From contig JACRFW010000041.1 of NCBI GenBank assembly GCA_016234265.1, forward strand, positions 1 to 34,621: DNA of 34,621 nt, given 5' to 3'. The notes below the pieces were generated by a model that worked only from the letters and a program-made list of their open reading frames with translations, did no database searches and was not told where the DNA came from. Shown piece after piece: positions 22,194 through 30,468 of the stretch. This DNA comes from Candidatus Magasanikiibacteriota bacterium. Its GTDB lineage: Bacteria > Patescibacteriota > Patescibacteriia > Magasanikbacterales > GWA2-37-8. How positions within the stretch are numbered: position 1 is the first letter of the stretch; each line of letters starts with the position of its first letter. A program made the position numbers and the translations under genes.

Positions 22194-23648
22194 ATGTCCT
22201 ATACTGTAGCGCAAAACACTTCTTTTCTCACCTTCGCCTCTGTCCTGCAGAAGGTGATATCTTTTGTCTATTTCACCATTATCGCCCGCGTTATTGGGGT
22301 AGAGAACACCGGGCAGTATTTTTTTGCTATCTCCTTCACCACCATCTTTGCGGTCGTTGCCGATTTTGGCTTGGTGCCGGTGCTCACTCGTGAAGCCTCC
22401 AAATTTCCCGATCAGTCCGAAGGGTATGTGAATACCATTCTGTGGACAAAGATAGTGTTTGGCTGTGCTGCCTATGGTCTGCTCATTGTCGCGGTGAATC
22501 TGCTGAACTACGACCCGGCGCTCCGCGAGCTTATCTATCTCTCCGGCGTGACAATGTTCTTTGATAGTCTGCAGGGCACGTTTTTCAGTATCTTCCGCGC
22601 CCATAAAAATTTAGTATATGAGTCTATTGGCGTCGTTGCTTCACAGTTTATCACGCTTGTGATAGGCACCATTGCCATTGTGAACCACGCCTCGCTGTTG
22701 TGGCTCATCGCGGCCTATACTATCCCCAGTTTCGGCAATACGCTCTATGGCGCCTATTTTGGGGCCAGGGCCTATGGTCTACACTATCGTTTTACCTTCA
22801 ATTTTGTCATCTGTAAGGCGTTTGTGGCTCTCGCCGTACCGTTTGCCCTGGCCGGCATTATCGGCCGTCTTTACGCCTATACCGACTCAATTCTCATGTC
22901 CAAGCTCCTGCCACCCGAACATTTGGGTTGGTGGAGCGTGCCCTACAAAATAACCTTCGCTTTTCAGTTCATTCCTTCCGCGGTCGCGGCGAGCGTCTAC
23001 CCAGTCATGAGCTCCTTGAGTCTCACCGACCCGGCAAAAATAGGGGAGTTGTTTACAAAGGCCTGGCGTTATTTATTCGCTATTATTTTCCCGCTGTCGT
23101 TTGGTTTGGGGGCGGTCGCCAAGCCCGTCATTGTGGCTCTGTATGGCGAGCGGTTTCTGCCGTCGGTGCCGGTGCTCCGCCTGCTTCTCGTAAGCCTCAT
23201 TTTTAGTTATCTGGGTTACATCACCGGGGCACTCCTGAATGCGACCAACCACCAAAAAGTGCAAACGTCTTTGCTCGCTGTTGCCCTGGGCATAAATACC
23301 GCTTTAAATCTTTTGCTTTTACCGCGTTTTGGCATAGAGGGAGCGGCCCTGACGGCCCTCATGAGCAATAGCATTCTGTGTATTAGTGGTTTTTATTTTG
23401 CCCGGCGCTTCGCGTCTATCAATATCAACGCTATCAGCGTAGCTTTTTTTAAGACCGTGCTTCCGGCGGCAATTATGGCTGTGGTCGTTTGGCTTCTCAC
23501 TCTCAAATTACATTTTGTTATCACTATCCCGCTCGGTGTCGCGCTCTACGGCGGGCTCTTATTTTGGAATGGCACCATTGATCGCGCGCTGCTTGCCTCT
23601 GTTATTGCTAAAATTTGGTATAAGAAAAATTATCCCGCTAACTTATGA
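22194..23648 (+). CDS. Polysaccharide flippase (Wzx/RfbX-like, MOP superfamily)
   Basis: Integral membrane protein of 484 aa with about 12-14 hydrophobic segments. The N-terminal region VLQKVISFVYFTIIARVIGVENTGQYFFA is typical of oligosaccharide flippases, as is the mid-protein LAGIIGRLYAYTDSILMSKLLPPEHLGWWSVPYK. It is expected to move undecaprenyl-linked glycans across the membrane. Its stop overlaps the following glycosyltransferase start (ATGA), forming an operon with GT4 and GT2 genes. The promoter lies immediately upstream. Confidence 0.88.
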   Translation: MSYTVAQNTSFLTFASVLQKVISFVYFTIIARVIGVENTGQYFFAISFTTIFAVVADFGLVPVLTREASKFPDQSEGYVNTILWTKIVFGCAAYGLLIVAVNLLNYDPALRELIYLSGVTMFFDSLQGTFFSIFRAHKNLVYESIGVVASQFITLVIGTIAIVNHASLLWLIAAYTIPSFGNTLYGAYFGARAYGLHYRFTFNFVICKAFVALAVPFALAGIIGRLYAYTDSILMSKLLPPEHLGWWSVPYKITFAFQFIPSAVAASVYPVMSSLSLTDPAKIGELFTKAWRYLFAIIFPLSFGLGAVAKPVIVALYGERFLPSVPVLRLLLVSLIFSYLGYITGALLNATNHQKVQTSLLAVALGINTALNLLLLPRFGIEGAALTALMSNSILCISGFYFARRFASININAISVAFFKTVLPAAIMAVVVWLLTLKLHFVITIPLGVALYGGLLFWNGTIDRALLASVIAKIWYKKNYPANL

Positions 23649-24766
23649 ACCAAAAAATGCTCATTATCACTTTAGAGTACCCGCCCCAGGCCGGCGGCAT
23701 TGCCTCCTATGTGTACAACTATGCTAAACACGCCACGCCAGAGAGTGTGGTTGTCTACGCTCCACCGCTCCCTCATGCGGACGAGTTGGACAAGGCATCG
23801 CCTTGGAAAGTGTATCGCCGCCGTCCGTATTGGTTTTTGGTTTGGCCCCATTGGCTCCGGTTATTTTTTCAGGTATTCCGTATTATTCGCCGGGAAAAAA
23901 TAACTCGTCTTGATATCCATCAGGCTCTGCCCGGGGGCTATGTTGGCTATCTAATAAAGAAATTTAAAAAGATTCCCTACACCATTTTTCTTCATGGTAC
24001 TGACCTCGCATTAGCCACTCGTGGCTCGCTGAAACTCAAAAATTTTAAAAAGGTCTGTGCGAACGCTGAGCGCGTTGTCGTTAACAGTGAATTCTTGAAA
24101 AAGAAACTCCTAGAGCATGTGGAAATAACCGCGCCAATTACGGTGGTGTACCCTTGTCCGGCCGATACTTTTTCCTCCCCGGTCACCCCCGAAAAAATAG
24201 CTAAAATCAAGGAACAATTGGCTCTGCAGGGTAAAAAAATCATTCTGACCGTGGCCAGAATGGTGGAGGGCAAAGGGTATCCTCATGCCATCCGCATGTT
24301 GCCGGAAATTCTAAAAGAAGTGCCAAACGTGGTCTGGCTCATGATTGGCTTGGGGCCAAAACAGCAGGAAATATTTGACGCCGTGCACAAGCACTATCTC
24401 CAAAACGTCGTTCGTTTCTTGGGGCAAATTTCTTTTGCTGATCTGCCGACCTATTATCAAGCCTCGGATGTATTTGTATTGCTCACTCACCCGGATGAAG
24501 GCATGGAGGAAGGGTGGGGGACAGTATTTCTAGAGGCCGGGGCCAGTGGCTTGCCGGTGGTGGCCGGGCGCTCTGGTGGGGTTGAGGAGGCCGTGGAAAA
24601 CGGAGTCACCGGTGTGGTGGTTGATGTGCACCAGGACAAAGCTGTGATCAAAGCGATCGTGGATCTGTTAAAAAATCCGGAGTGGGCGCGTCAGATGGGG
24701 GAGGCGGGAAAGAAACGGGTGGCCGAAGAGTTCACCTGGGATAATCAACTATCAAAATTAAAATAA
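23645..24766 (+). CDS. Glycosyltransferase family 4
   Basis: GT-B fold glycosyltransferase, 373 aa. The N-terminal EYPPQAGGIASYVYNYAK is the acceptor-side glycine-rich loop. The middle has ILTVARMVEGKGYPHAIRMLP, the start of the nucleotide-sugar domain. The C-terminal HPDEGMEEGWGTVFLEAGASGLPVV contains the E-x7-E motif of GT4 enzymes, and GRSGGVEEAVENGVTG follows. The overall pattern resembles PimB/PimA-like mannosyltransferases, but the sugar cannot be told from sequence. It overlaps the flippase gene by 4 nt. Confidence 0.9.
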   Translation: MNQKMLIITLEYPPQAGGIASYVYNYAKHATPESVVVYAPPLPHADELDKASPWKVYRRRPYWFLVWPHWLRLFFQVFRIIRREKITRLDIHQALPGGYVGYLIKKFKKIPYTIFLHGTDLALATRGSLKLKNFKKVCANAERVVVNSEFLKKKLLEHVEITAPITVVYPCPADTFSSPVTPEKIAKIKEQLALQGKKIILTVARMVEGKGYPHAIRMLPEILKEVPNVVWLMIGLGPKQQEIFDAVHKHYLQNVVRFLGQISFADLPTYYQASDVFVLLTHPDEGMEEGWGTVFLEAGASGLPVVAGRSGGVEEAVENGVTGVVVDVHQDKAVIKAIVDLLKNPEWARQMGEAGKKRVAEEFTWDNQLSKLK

Positions 24767-24771
24767 TAGTT

Positions 24772-24812
24772 GTCATCCAGAGCCCCCTCGCAGTGGGCGA
24801 AGGATATTCCTC
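24772..24812. repeat. GTCATCC-type repeat at the GT2 gene start
   Basis: Begins GTCATCCAGAGC and ends GAAGGATATTCC, matching the outer boxes of the elements in mnmA (10537) and before def (28464). The GGCGAAGGA near its end sits about 10 nt before the GT2 start, so it may supply the ribosome binding site. Confidence 0.65.
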
Positions 24813-24814
24813 TT

Positions 24815-25642
24815 ATGCCGTCACTTATTAGCGTAATCATTCCCGTCTACAATCACGCTCATACTCTAGAGCGTTCTCTTTTGAGTATTACCGCGCAAAC
24901 CCTACAGCCGCTGGAAGTTATAATTGTGAACGACGGTAGTACCGACAACTTCAATGAAGTGATAAAAAGTACTTTGGAGAAGGTGCGTGGCTTGAATACA
25001 AAAGTTATTCAACAAACAAATCAGGGTGCCGGAGCCGCACGCAACCACGGTTTCAGAGAGTCAAAAGGGGACTATGTTATTTTTTGGGATGCTGACACGG
25101 TGGCAGAGCCGACTATGCTAGAGGATATGCAAAGAGCGCTCACACAACATCCGGAAGCCAGCTACGCTTATTCTCAATTTAAGTTTGGCTGGAAGACTAT
25201 GAAAAGTCAGGAGTTTAATTCCAGTGACTTACAGCGATATAATTACATTGATACCCCGTCGCTCATTCGTTTGGAAGCGTTGCAAACCCCACCCCTCGCC
25301 CCTCCCCTTATAGAGGAGGGAACGTTCAACGACGGCGATTTCGTTGCCCCCGTCTCCTCCCCCTATAAGGGGGAGGATAGAGGAGGGGGTTTTGTCGCTG
25401 GTCCGTTTGATGAATCACTCCGGCGTTTTCAAGATTGGGATCTGTGGCTTACTTTACTTGAGGAAGGCAAAACCGGTGTCTTTGTACCCAAAGTTTTATA
25501 CAAAAAAATCGTCCGGGGACGAAAGGGCTACAGTTTTTGGCTGCCTGGCTTTATGTACCATCTGCCTTGGAAAATAAAAACCATTCGGGCCTACGAAGAA
25601 GCCAAGAGAATTATTGTGCAGAAGCATTCTCTAACCGAGTGA
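24815..25642 (+). CDS. Glycosyltransferase family 2 with an in-frame repeat insertion
   Basis: GT-A fold enzyme of 275 aa from ATG 24815 (the longer TTG frame from 24770 only translates a repeat). It starts MPSLISVIIPVYNHAHTLER and continues with VIIVNDGSTDN, GAGAARNHG and the metal-binding FWDADT. The C-terminal GPFDESLRRFQDWDLW is typical. Between LIRLEAL and FVAGPFDESL lies an insert of about 37 residues (TPPLAPPLIEEG ... PYKGEDRGGG) coded by palindromic repeats. The insert falls in a surface loop before the acceptor region, so the enzyme may tolerate it. The 3' end overlaps the convergent O-antigen ligase gene by 32 bp. Confidence 0.88.
   Translation: MPSLISVIIPVYNHAHTLERSLLSITAQTLQPLEVIIVNDGSTDNFNEVIKSTLEKVRGLNTKVIQQTNQGAGAARNHGFRESKGDYVIFWDADTVAEPTMLEDMQRALTQHPEASYAYSQFKFGWKTMKSQEFNSSDLQRYNYIDTPSLIRLEALQTPPLAPPLIEEGTFNDGDFVAPVSSPYKGEDRGGGFVAGPFDESLRRFQDWDLWLTLLEEGKTGVFVPKVLYKKIVRGRKGYSFWLPGFMYHLPWKIKTIRAYEEAKRIIVQKHSLTE
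25283..25395. repeat. CCTCCCC-type palindromes inside the GT2 gene
   Basis: CCTCCCCCT (25356-25364) and AGGGGGAGG (25368-25376) are perfect arms. A second, imperfect copy of the type lies around 25300-25320 (CCCCTCCCCTTATAGAGGAG). They match the elements in mnmA and fmt. Confidence 0.75.
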
Positions 25643-27008
25643 AGAGCATGGCCAAAAATAGTATCCCCAGCACATGAAACAATGCCGGTGAAGTGAGATT
25701 GATAGTGAGAAGCGCCAAAAAACTAGCCAGCTGCCACCGCGGTAGCTGGTTTTTGGTGTAAGCACGGAAAAGAAATGCAATGATAAAAACCCAGACAAGC
25801 AAACCAACAGCCCCCAGTTCAGCCAATATTTCCAAATACCCCCAGTCAAAGTGCGGGGTAGTAACATCTTTTCTGAAAACTGGGCTATAGACCGTCACCG
25901 TGTCGCCGATGCCCGTGCCGAGGATAGGATTGGATTTTATTTTTTCTAGAATTTTCGGCAACAGGAGCAACCGACTCAAAGAGCTGTCTTCAATGGCTGG
26001 GGAGACAATACTTTGCAGGCGGATGCCAAAAATTTCCCACCCCAAGCTCTTTCCACGGCTCGCTGCCAGATGGGTGCCAGTAAAAGCCACTCCAAAGAAC
26101 AGTAGTGTCGCGAGACTACCAATGAACCAGCGTCGCCACTCGGCACGGTTAAACAGTGCGAGAAGCCCAACAGCAAGCGCCACTAGGTAAATGCGGGTGA
26201 GGTTAATGGAGAGAATAACCAGGAGCAAAGCTGGAAAAATAAGCCATATATGAGCAAGCTCTTTTCTGATTATTTTGTTTAAAAAATAAAGAAAAACTGG
26301 CACGAGCAACAAGTGTTCATTGAGAACTAAACGATAGAAGTGATAGGGGAGTTCCGTAATTTTTCCGCCGGCCACATCACGATACCAATGGTAATAGCTA
26401 TCTTGAAGTAGCAAAAGGCCCGATGAGTACCCGGTAAAGGTGCCGACAATCATCAGCGCATTCCCGACAATCGCGGCTATGAGAGCGTTCAGAGCCAACT
26501 GCTTGAACCCTCCATCACGCAAAAGTTCGCGGAGTGGAAAATAGTACAAAATGTAGAGATAGGGGAGAGTATCACCAATGATAAGCTTCAGATCATGGCC
26601 ATTGAAATAGCCGTGAAGTGTCTGCAAACCGATGGTCGTCAAAAAAATGCCAAGCAGAAGAACCATTTTTGACTCACGTTGCCAAAAGTTCAGCCAATAT
26701 TTTTTCCATAGCAGTCTGAAAGCATAGAGTGGAATAGCTACGATAACAAACCAGGTGCGAACCGTTAAGCCAAATGCGGCCAGATAATTACCACTCCCAC
26801 CCAAAATTATTTCCAAAAGTATCAAATACCAACCACGCTTGTCTCCTCGGGCAATCAGAATAGCCACTAGCGCGATGAGAGCGAGAGAAACAATCGTATT
26901 CACGATATGTTGTGTCTGCAATGGCGTTTCCGGACCGAAGAAAAAGGAGAATACCCGGAGGGCTGTGTACACAACGAGCAAGAACAGGGACTGCTTTCTC
27001 TGGAACAT
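25611..27008 (-). CDS. O-antigen ligase-like membrane protein (Wzy/WaaL family)
   Basis: Membrane protein of 465 aa with about 11-12 hydrophobic segments and the large polar loop typical of O-antigen ligases and polymerases. The Wzy_C region holds LTRIYLVALAVGLLALF, then the loop with LEKIKSNPILGTGIGD and a histidine-containing TPHFDWGYLEILAELGAVGLLVWV, the segment that usually carries the catalytic histidine. It would join or polymerise lipid-linked glycans. It is the last gene of the minus-strand operon, 5 nt after fmt, and converges on the glycosyltransferase operon of related function. No terminator is visible in the overlap. Confidence 0.85.
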   Translation of the reverse strand: MFQRKQSLFLLVVYTALRVFSFFFGPETPLQTQHIVNTIVSLALIALVAILIARGDKRGWYLILLEIILGGSGNYLAAFGLTVRTWFVIVAIPLYAFRLLWKKYWLNFWQRESKMVLLLGIFLTTIGLQTLHGYFNGHDLKLIIGDTLPYLYILYYFPLRELLRDGGFKQLALNALIAAIVGNALMIVGTFTGYSSGLLLLQDSYYHWYRDVAGGKITELPYHFYRLVLNEHLLLVPVFLYFLNKIIRKELAHIWLIFPALLLVILSINLTRIYLVALAVGLLALFNRAEWRRWFIGSLATLLFFGVAFTGTHLAASRGKSLGWEIFGIRLQSIVSPAIEDSSLSRLLLLPKILEKIKSNPILGTGIGDTVTVYSPVFRKDVTTPHFDWGYLEILAELGAVGLLVWVFIIAFLFRAYTKNQLPRWQLASFLALLTINLTSPALFHVLGILFLAMLFTRLENASAQ

Positions 27009-27013
27009 AGTTT

Positions 27014-27937
27014 TTAGGAAGGCAAAACTGAACCAGAAAATTTTTTGTAGCCGTTACAAAAAACCTTGGCTGACATGGGCTTTCTCCCCTCCAGCTGAAG
27101 TTCAGTTATTTCAATTGAAGCGTCGGCTGTGGCGACGTACAAATGATTGTTTTGAGTGAAAACCCCTCCCATCATCCCTCCCCTTATAGGGGAGGGAGTG
27201 ATAGAGAGTAGCTTAAGTCGTTTTCCATTCCACGTGGTCCAGATGCCTGGCCATGGCATAAGTCCTCGATAGAGGTTATAAATTTCCGTATTGGTTTTTT
27301 CCCAGTCTATTTCACCATCATCGCGGGTCAGTATGTTGCACACGGTTGCCTGGGCGTCGTCTTGCGCTTGTGGTACGATTTTTTTCTCTGTCCAGTCTGA
27401 AATAACCTGCACCAGGGCGGGTATGGCCAGCGTAGTGAGTTTCTCGGTTAAAGTAGCTGTGGTGTCATTTTGGTCAATGGCCAAGCGCATTTGTTTAAAA
27501 ATCGGGCCGTGGTCCATTTTGGCGTCCAGAAGCATAATACTCGTTCCAGTTTCGGTCTCGCCATTCATCAGGGTAGATTGAATCGGTGTCGGGCCGCGGT
27601 ACTTTGGCAAGAGGGAGGGGTGGATATTGAGTGCTCCGTGCGGCGTACAGTCCAGAATTACTTGCGGAATAATGAGTCCATAGGCGTACACCACAAAAAT
27701 GTCCGCGCTCGGCAATGTTTCTAAAGGGAAATCCTTAAGATTTTCTGGACATAAAACCGGCAGACCGAGTTTTTCCGCCGCCACTTTAACCGGCGAGGGC
27801 GTTACTGTTTGCCCACGCCCGACCGCTCTATCAGGCTGGGTCACCACCCCAGAAATGCTAAAACCCTGGGTGCGCGCCAGGGCCTCAAGTACGGTTGCCG
27901 ATGCTCCACTCGTGCCAAAGTATAGAATGCTTGTCAT
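27014..27937 (-). CDS. fmt: Methionyl-tRNA formyltransferase
   Basis: Fmt, 307 aa, adds the formyl group to initiator Met-tRNA. It starts MTSILYFGTSGASATVLEAL, with GVVTQPDRAVGRG, and the signature NIHPSLLPKYRGPTPIQSTL followed by the D-H-G segment (AKMDHGPIFKQ) of the active site. The C-terminal OB domain (LKLLSITPS ... ITELQLEGRKPM) contains a short in-frame palindrome-coded insert (PIRGGMMGGV). It is next to def, the enzyme that removes the formyl group, the usual pair in bacteria. Confidence 0.95.
   Translation of the reverse strand: MTSILYFGTSGASATVLEALARTQGFSISGVVTQPDRAVGRGQTVTPSPVKVAAEKLGLPVLCPENLKDFPLETLPSADIFVVYAYGLIIPQVILDCTPHGALNIHPSLLPKYRGPTPIQSTLMNGETETGTSIMLLDAKMDHGPIFKQMRLAIDQNDTTATLTEKLTTLAIPALVQVISDWTEKKIVPQAQDDAQATVCNILTRDDGEIDWEKTNTEIYNLYRGLMPWPGIWTTWNGKRLKLLSITPSPIRGGMMGGVFTQNNHLYVATADASIEITELQLEGRKPMSAKVFCNGYKKFSGSVLPS
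27176..27196. repeat. CCCTCCCCT palindrome inside fmt
   Basis: CCCTCCCCT (27176-27184) and AGGGGAGGG (27188-27196) are perfect 9-bp arms with a 3-nt loop, in frame within the fmt C-terminal domain. It belongs to the same family as the elements in mnmA and the GT2 gene. Confidence 0.75.
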
Positions 27938-27946
27938 AGTTTCTTC

Positions 27947-28468
27947 TTACGAAAGCGTCCGCTTAGGTTTTTCAGCCTCATGAATATCTTTGGCTGTTTC
28001 AATATAGAGGTGTCCGTTCAAATGGTCAACCTCGTGCTGGATAATACGAGCAAAAAAATCTTCGGCGATAAACTCGATCGGTTTGCCTTTGCCGTTGGTG
28101 GCAGTCACTTTAATTTTCGTGTACCGCTGGATTTTACCATAGAGGCCGGGCACGGAAAGACAGCCCTCTTCATCCCATTTTTTGTATCGGGAAATTTTAG
28201 TCCAGGTGGGGTTGATCAGGCACAAATCCTCGTGCGGGTTCAGCTCATTAAATTGTTTTACAATGGTGCAAAGCTGAATTGATTTGCCAACCTGAATAGC
28301 GGCCAAGCCCACCCCGTCTTTCACATACATGGTTTCCACCATGTCCTTGATAAATTTTTGCATTTCCCGGCCAGTGATGGTGGCTGGGTCCACCGGAGCG
28401 CTCGGCCGGTGCAGCATCGGTTCAGGTTCAAATACAATGTCGTAAATCATAGAAATTTTTTTTGTCAT
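27947..28468 (-). CDS. def: Peptide deformylase
   Basis: Def, 173 aa, with all three family motifs: GVGLAAIQVG (motif 1), EEGCLSVPG with the metal-binding cysteine (motif 2) and QHEVDHLNG with two metal-binding histidines and the catalytic glutamate (motif 3). It removes the N-formyl group from nascent proteins. The first six residues MTKKIS come partly from a repeat element at the 5' end, so the original start may be the ATG at 28450 (MIYDIVFEPEP). It is transcribed with fmt, 9 nt away. Confidence 0.94.
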   Translation of the reverse strand: MTKKISMIYDIVFEPEPMLHRPSAPVDPATITGREMQKFIKDMVETMYVKDGVGLAAIQVGKSIQLCTIVKQFNELNPHEDLCLINPTWTKISRYKKWDEEGCLSVPGLYGKIQRYTKIKVTATNGKGKPIEFIAEDFFARIIQHEVDHLNGHLYIETAKDIHEAEKPKRTLS

Positions 28469-28580
28469 CCTTCACCCCGACGTACGTCGGGGTGAAGGAT
28501 CTTCCGAATTCCCAACGTCAATCGTCATTGCGAATTGGAAAATAGGAAGATTCTTCGGTCGCTTCACTCCCTCTGAATGA
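28464..28580. repeat. Repeat elements between def and the priA-like gene
   Basis: Positions 28467-28500 are a perfect 34-nt palindrome (17-bp arms meeting at ACGT), bracketed by the GTCATCC / AAGGATCTTCC boxes of the family also seen at 10537 and 24772. A second element at about 28522-28580 starts GTCATTGCGAA and ends CTCTGAATGAC. Together they fill most of the 121-bp gap and overlap the def start. Confidence 0.75.
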
Positions 28581-28589
28581 CACTTAATT

Positions 28590-30458
28590 TTACAAGCTCA
28601 ATAGCGTCGTAGGGTTAGGGTCAACTTTCCACGTTTCCGGCACCGCGGTCAGGAACTGTCGGATGATTTTTTTATACTGCGCGTAGCCTATTTTGATAAT
28701 AATTGTTTGCCAATAAAGTCCGCGCTGAAAGCTGGGAAACATGTCCGAAGCTGGCGTTATTGTAACCGTGGAATCATTTTTAGTCAATCGTTTCAACGCC
28801 GCCTCCACTTGCTCCATTTCGCGTTTGAGCAGGGCATAGTTTTTTCCGCTCGTGAACAAACGTAGCACAAAACGATACGGTGGATATTGAAATAAACGGC
28901 GTTCGGTGAGTTCGTGAGTATAAAAAATGTCCGGGCGAGCCAACCCCTGAAACACTGTGTGTTCCGGGTGGGCTGTTTGTATGTAGAGAGGCGTTTTTTC
29001 TGGCAATAAAAATAAAGAGCGCGTCAGCACCTGCCAAAGCCGCTCGGCCGTTTTGTATTCCGGCACAAACAGGGGAGTGTCGGCGTCAATAAAGGCCATG
29101 AGGCTTATTTTTTTCCAAGGCAGGGTGCTCCAGGCTGACTTCGTACCAACAATAATATGGTCTGCGGCGCTGCTCAATTTTTGTGGGGTGTCGCTATCAA
29201 TAACGACAATGGGGCGGGGGTCATTCGGCAGCAGTTTTTTGATTTCGCTTTCCACCTGCTCTGTGCCCGGGCCAAACATAGTAATGTTCGTTCCCCGACA
29301 ACGGGCACATGTAGTGATCATGGGGGAGTGATGGCCGCAATGGTGGCACTCCAATGTTCTGGAAGCGGCATGGTAGGCCAGTGATTCTTGGCACACCGGG
29401 CAAGTGAGCACTGTCTTGCAGTCGCGGCAGCTCACATAGCCCAGTGTTCCGCGCCGGTGGCAAAAAAGAAAAATAGTTCCTTTGGTGGCGGAGAGAAGTT
29501 GTTCAGCCAGGTCGCGGGTTATGGCGCTCCAGCTGCCGCCCCGTCGGTCATTTTTAATGTCTAAAAGAGTATATTTTTGGACAATGGTCGGCAAAAACGT
29601 TTTTGAAGCCACCTCGTAAACCTTTTTTTGAGAAAAGTAATAGGTTTCAACAGTTGGCGCGTGGGTAGTGAGATGAACCACGGCAGCGTGGTGTTGGGCA
29701 AGTATGGTGGCCGCGTCTCGAGTGTGAAATCGCGGCGCCAGGTCAAAGCTTTTGTGGTTGTCATTGCCCTCGTCGTCAACAATAATTGTTGCCAGGTTAT
29801 CAAAAGGCAAAAAAAGCGCGCGCCGTGTGCCGATAATTATATTGGTTTTGCCGCTCCACACGTCTTGCCAAAGAGCAAAGAAAAGTTTAGGCGACACCTC
29901 CCCGGTGATAGTTCCAGTTTTTTTGCGTTGTGCCGTGGTCAGACTTCGCAAAAGCGTTTCCGCATCATTAACTTCCGGCACCAGAATAAGCGTTTGGCCA
30001 TGGGGAGCAATGTTCGCGCCGATGTACTTTTTTCTCTCCGCCGTGGCGGAGTACAGAAATATCCGCGGTTTGGTAAACGGCTGCTTCAGGCTCATTTGCT
30101 GCTCTCGTTTTTGTATTACCCAAGCCGCGAGTTTTCTTTTTTGGAGCGGCAACAAGTTCATTTTTACCAGCAACCCGAGCGACGTATTATACAGCGCGCT
30201 CATTTCTTCTAAAAAGGCCAGTTGCTGTGGGCCAATTAAAGGTTCGGGACGGACAATGCTTTTGAGAGCCTTCAGTTTGAGATCGGTCTTTGGTGTGATA
30301 TCAAGCGAGTGAATAATGCCGTAATCTTCTTTGGAGCGGAAAGGAATAACCACGAGCTGACCAATGGCCACTATTTTTTCTAGCTCTATCGGCACGCTAT
30401 AATCAAACCATGCCAAATGGAGGGTCCCTCGCTTAGCCAATATGACGTGGGCAATCAT
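28590..30458 (-). CDS. priA: PriA-like primosomal protein N' with lost helicase motifs
   Basis: PriA-like protein, 622 aa. The N-terminal DNA-binding domain (ILAKRGTLHLAWFDYSVP ... GQLVVIPFRSKEDYGII) is recognisable. The zinc-binding module is intact: SCRDCKTVLTCPVCQESLAYH, then LECHHCG and TTCARCRG. The helicase core is degraded. Walker A (normally GVTGSGKT) reads SATAERKKYI. The DEEH box reads VDDEGNDNHKS. The QVAGRAGR motif is replaced by VLTRSLFLLPEKTP. ATP-driven unwinding is therefore unlikely, while fork or DnaB-loader binding may persist. The gene is in a conserved-looking operon with def and fmt, which is the usual PriA neighbourhood. Confidence 0.85.
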   Translation of the reverse strand: MIAHVILAKRGTLHLAWFDYSVPIELEKIVAIGQLVVIPFRSKEDYGIIHSLDITPKTDLKLKALKSIVRPEPLIGPQQLAFLEEMSALYNTSLGLLVKMNLLPLQKRKLAAWVIQKREQQMSLKQPFTKPRIFLYSATAERKKYIGANIAPHGQTLILVPEVNDAETLLRSLTTAQRKKTGTITGEVSPKLFFALWQDVWSGKTNIIIGTRRALFLPFDNLATIIVDDEGNDNHKSFDLAPRFHTRDAATILAQHHAAVVHLTTHAPTVETYYFSQKKVYEVASKTFLPTIVQKYTLLDIKNDRRGGSWSAITRDLAEQLLSATKGTIFLFCHRRGTLGYVSCRDCKTVLTCPVCQESLAYHAASRTLECHHCGHHSPMITTCARCRGTNITMFGPGTEQVESEIKKLLPNDPRPIVVIDSDTPQKLSSAADHIIVGTKSAWSTLPWKKISLMAFIDADTPLFVPEYKTAERLWQVLTRSLFLLPEKTPLYIQTAHPEHTVFQGLARPDIFYTHELTERRLFQYPPYRFVLRLFTSGKNYALLKREMEQVEAALKRLTKNDSTVTITPASDMFPSFQRGLYWQTIIIKIGYAQYKKIIRQFLTAVPETWKVDPNPTTLLSL

Positions 30459-30468
30459 AGCCTAACTT

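Noticed and set aside
24770-24814. TTG start for the GT2 protein adding 15 residues
   Set aside because: The added residues only translate a repeat element; the ATG at 24815 gives the canonical start MPSLISVIIPVYN.
29560-30312. Long plus-strand frames opposite the priA-like gene
   Set aside because: They are antisense shadows with no domain character; the minus-strand gene has clear zinc motifs.
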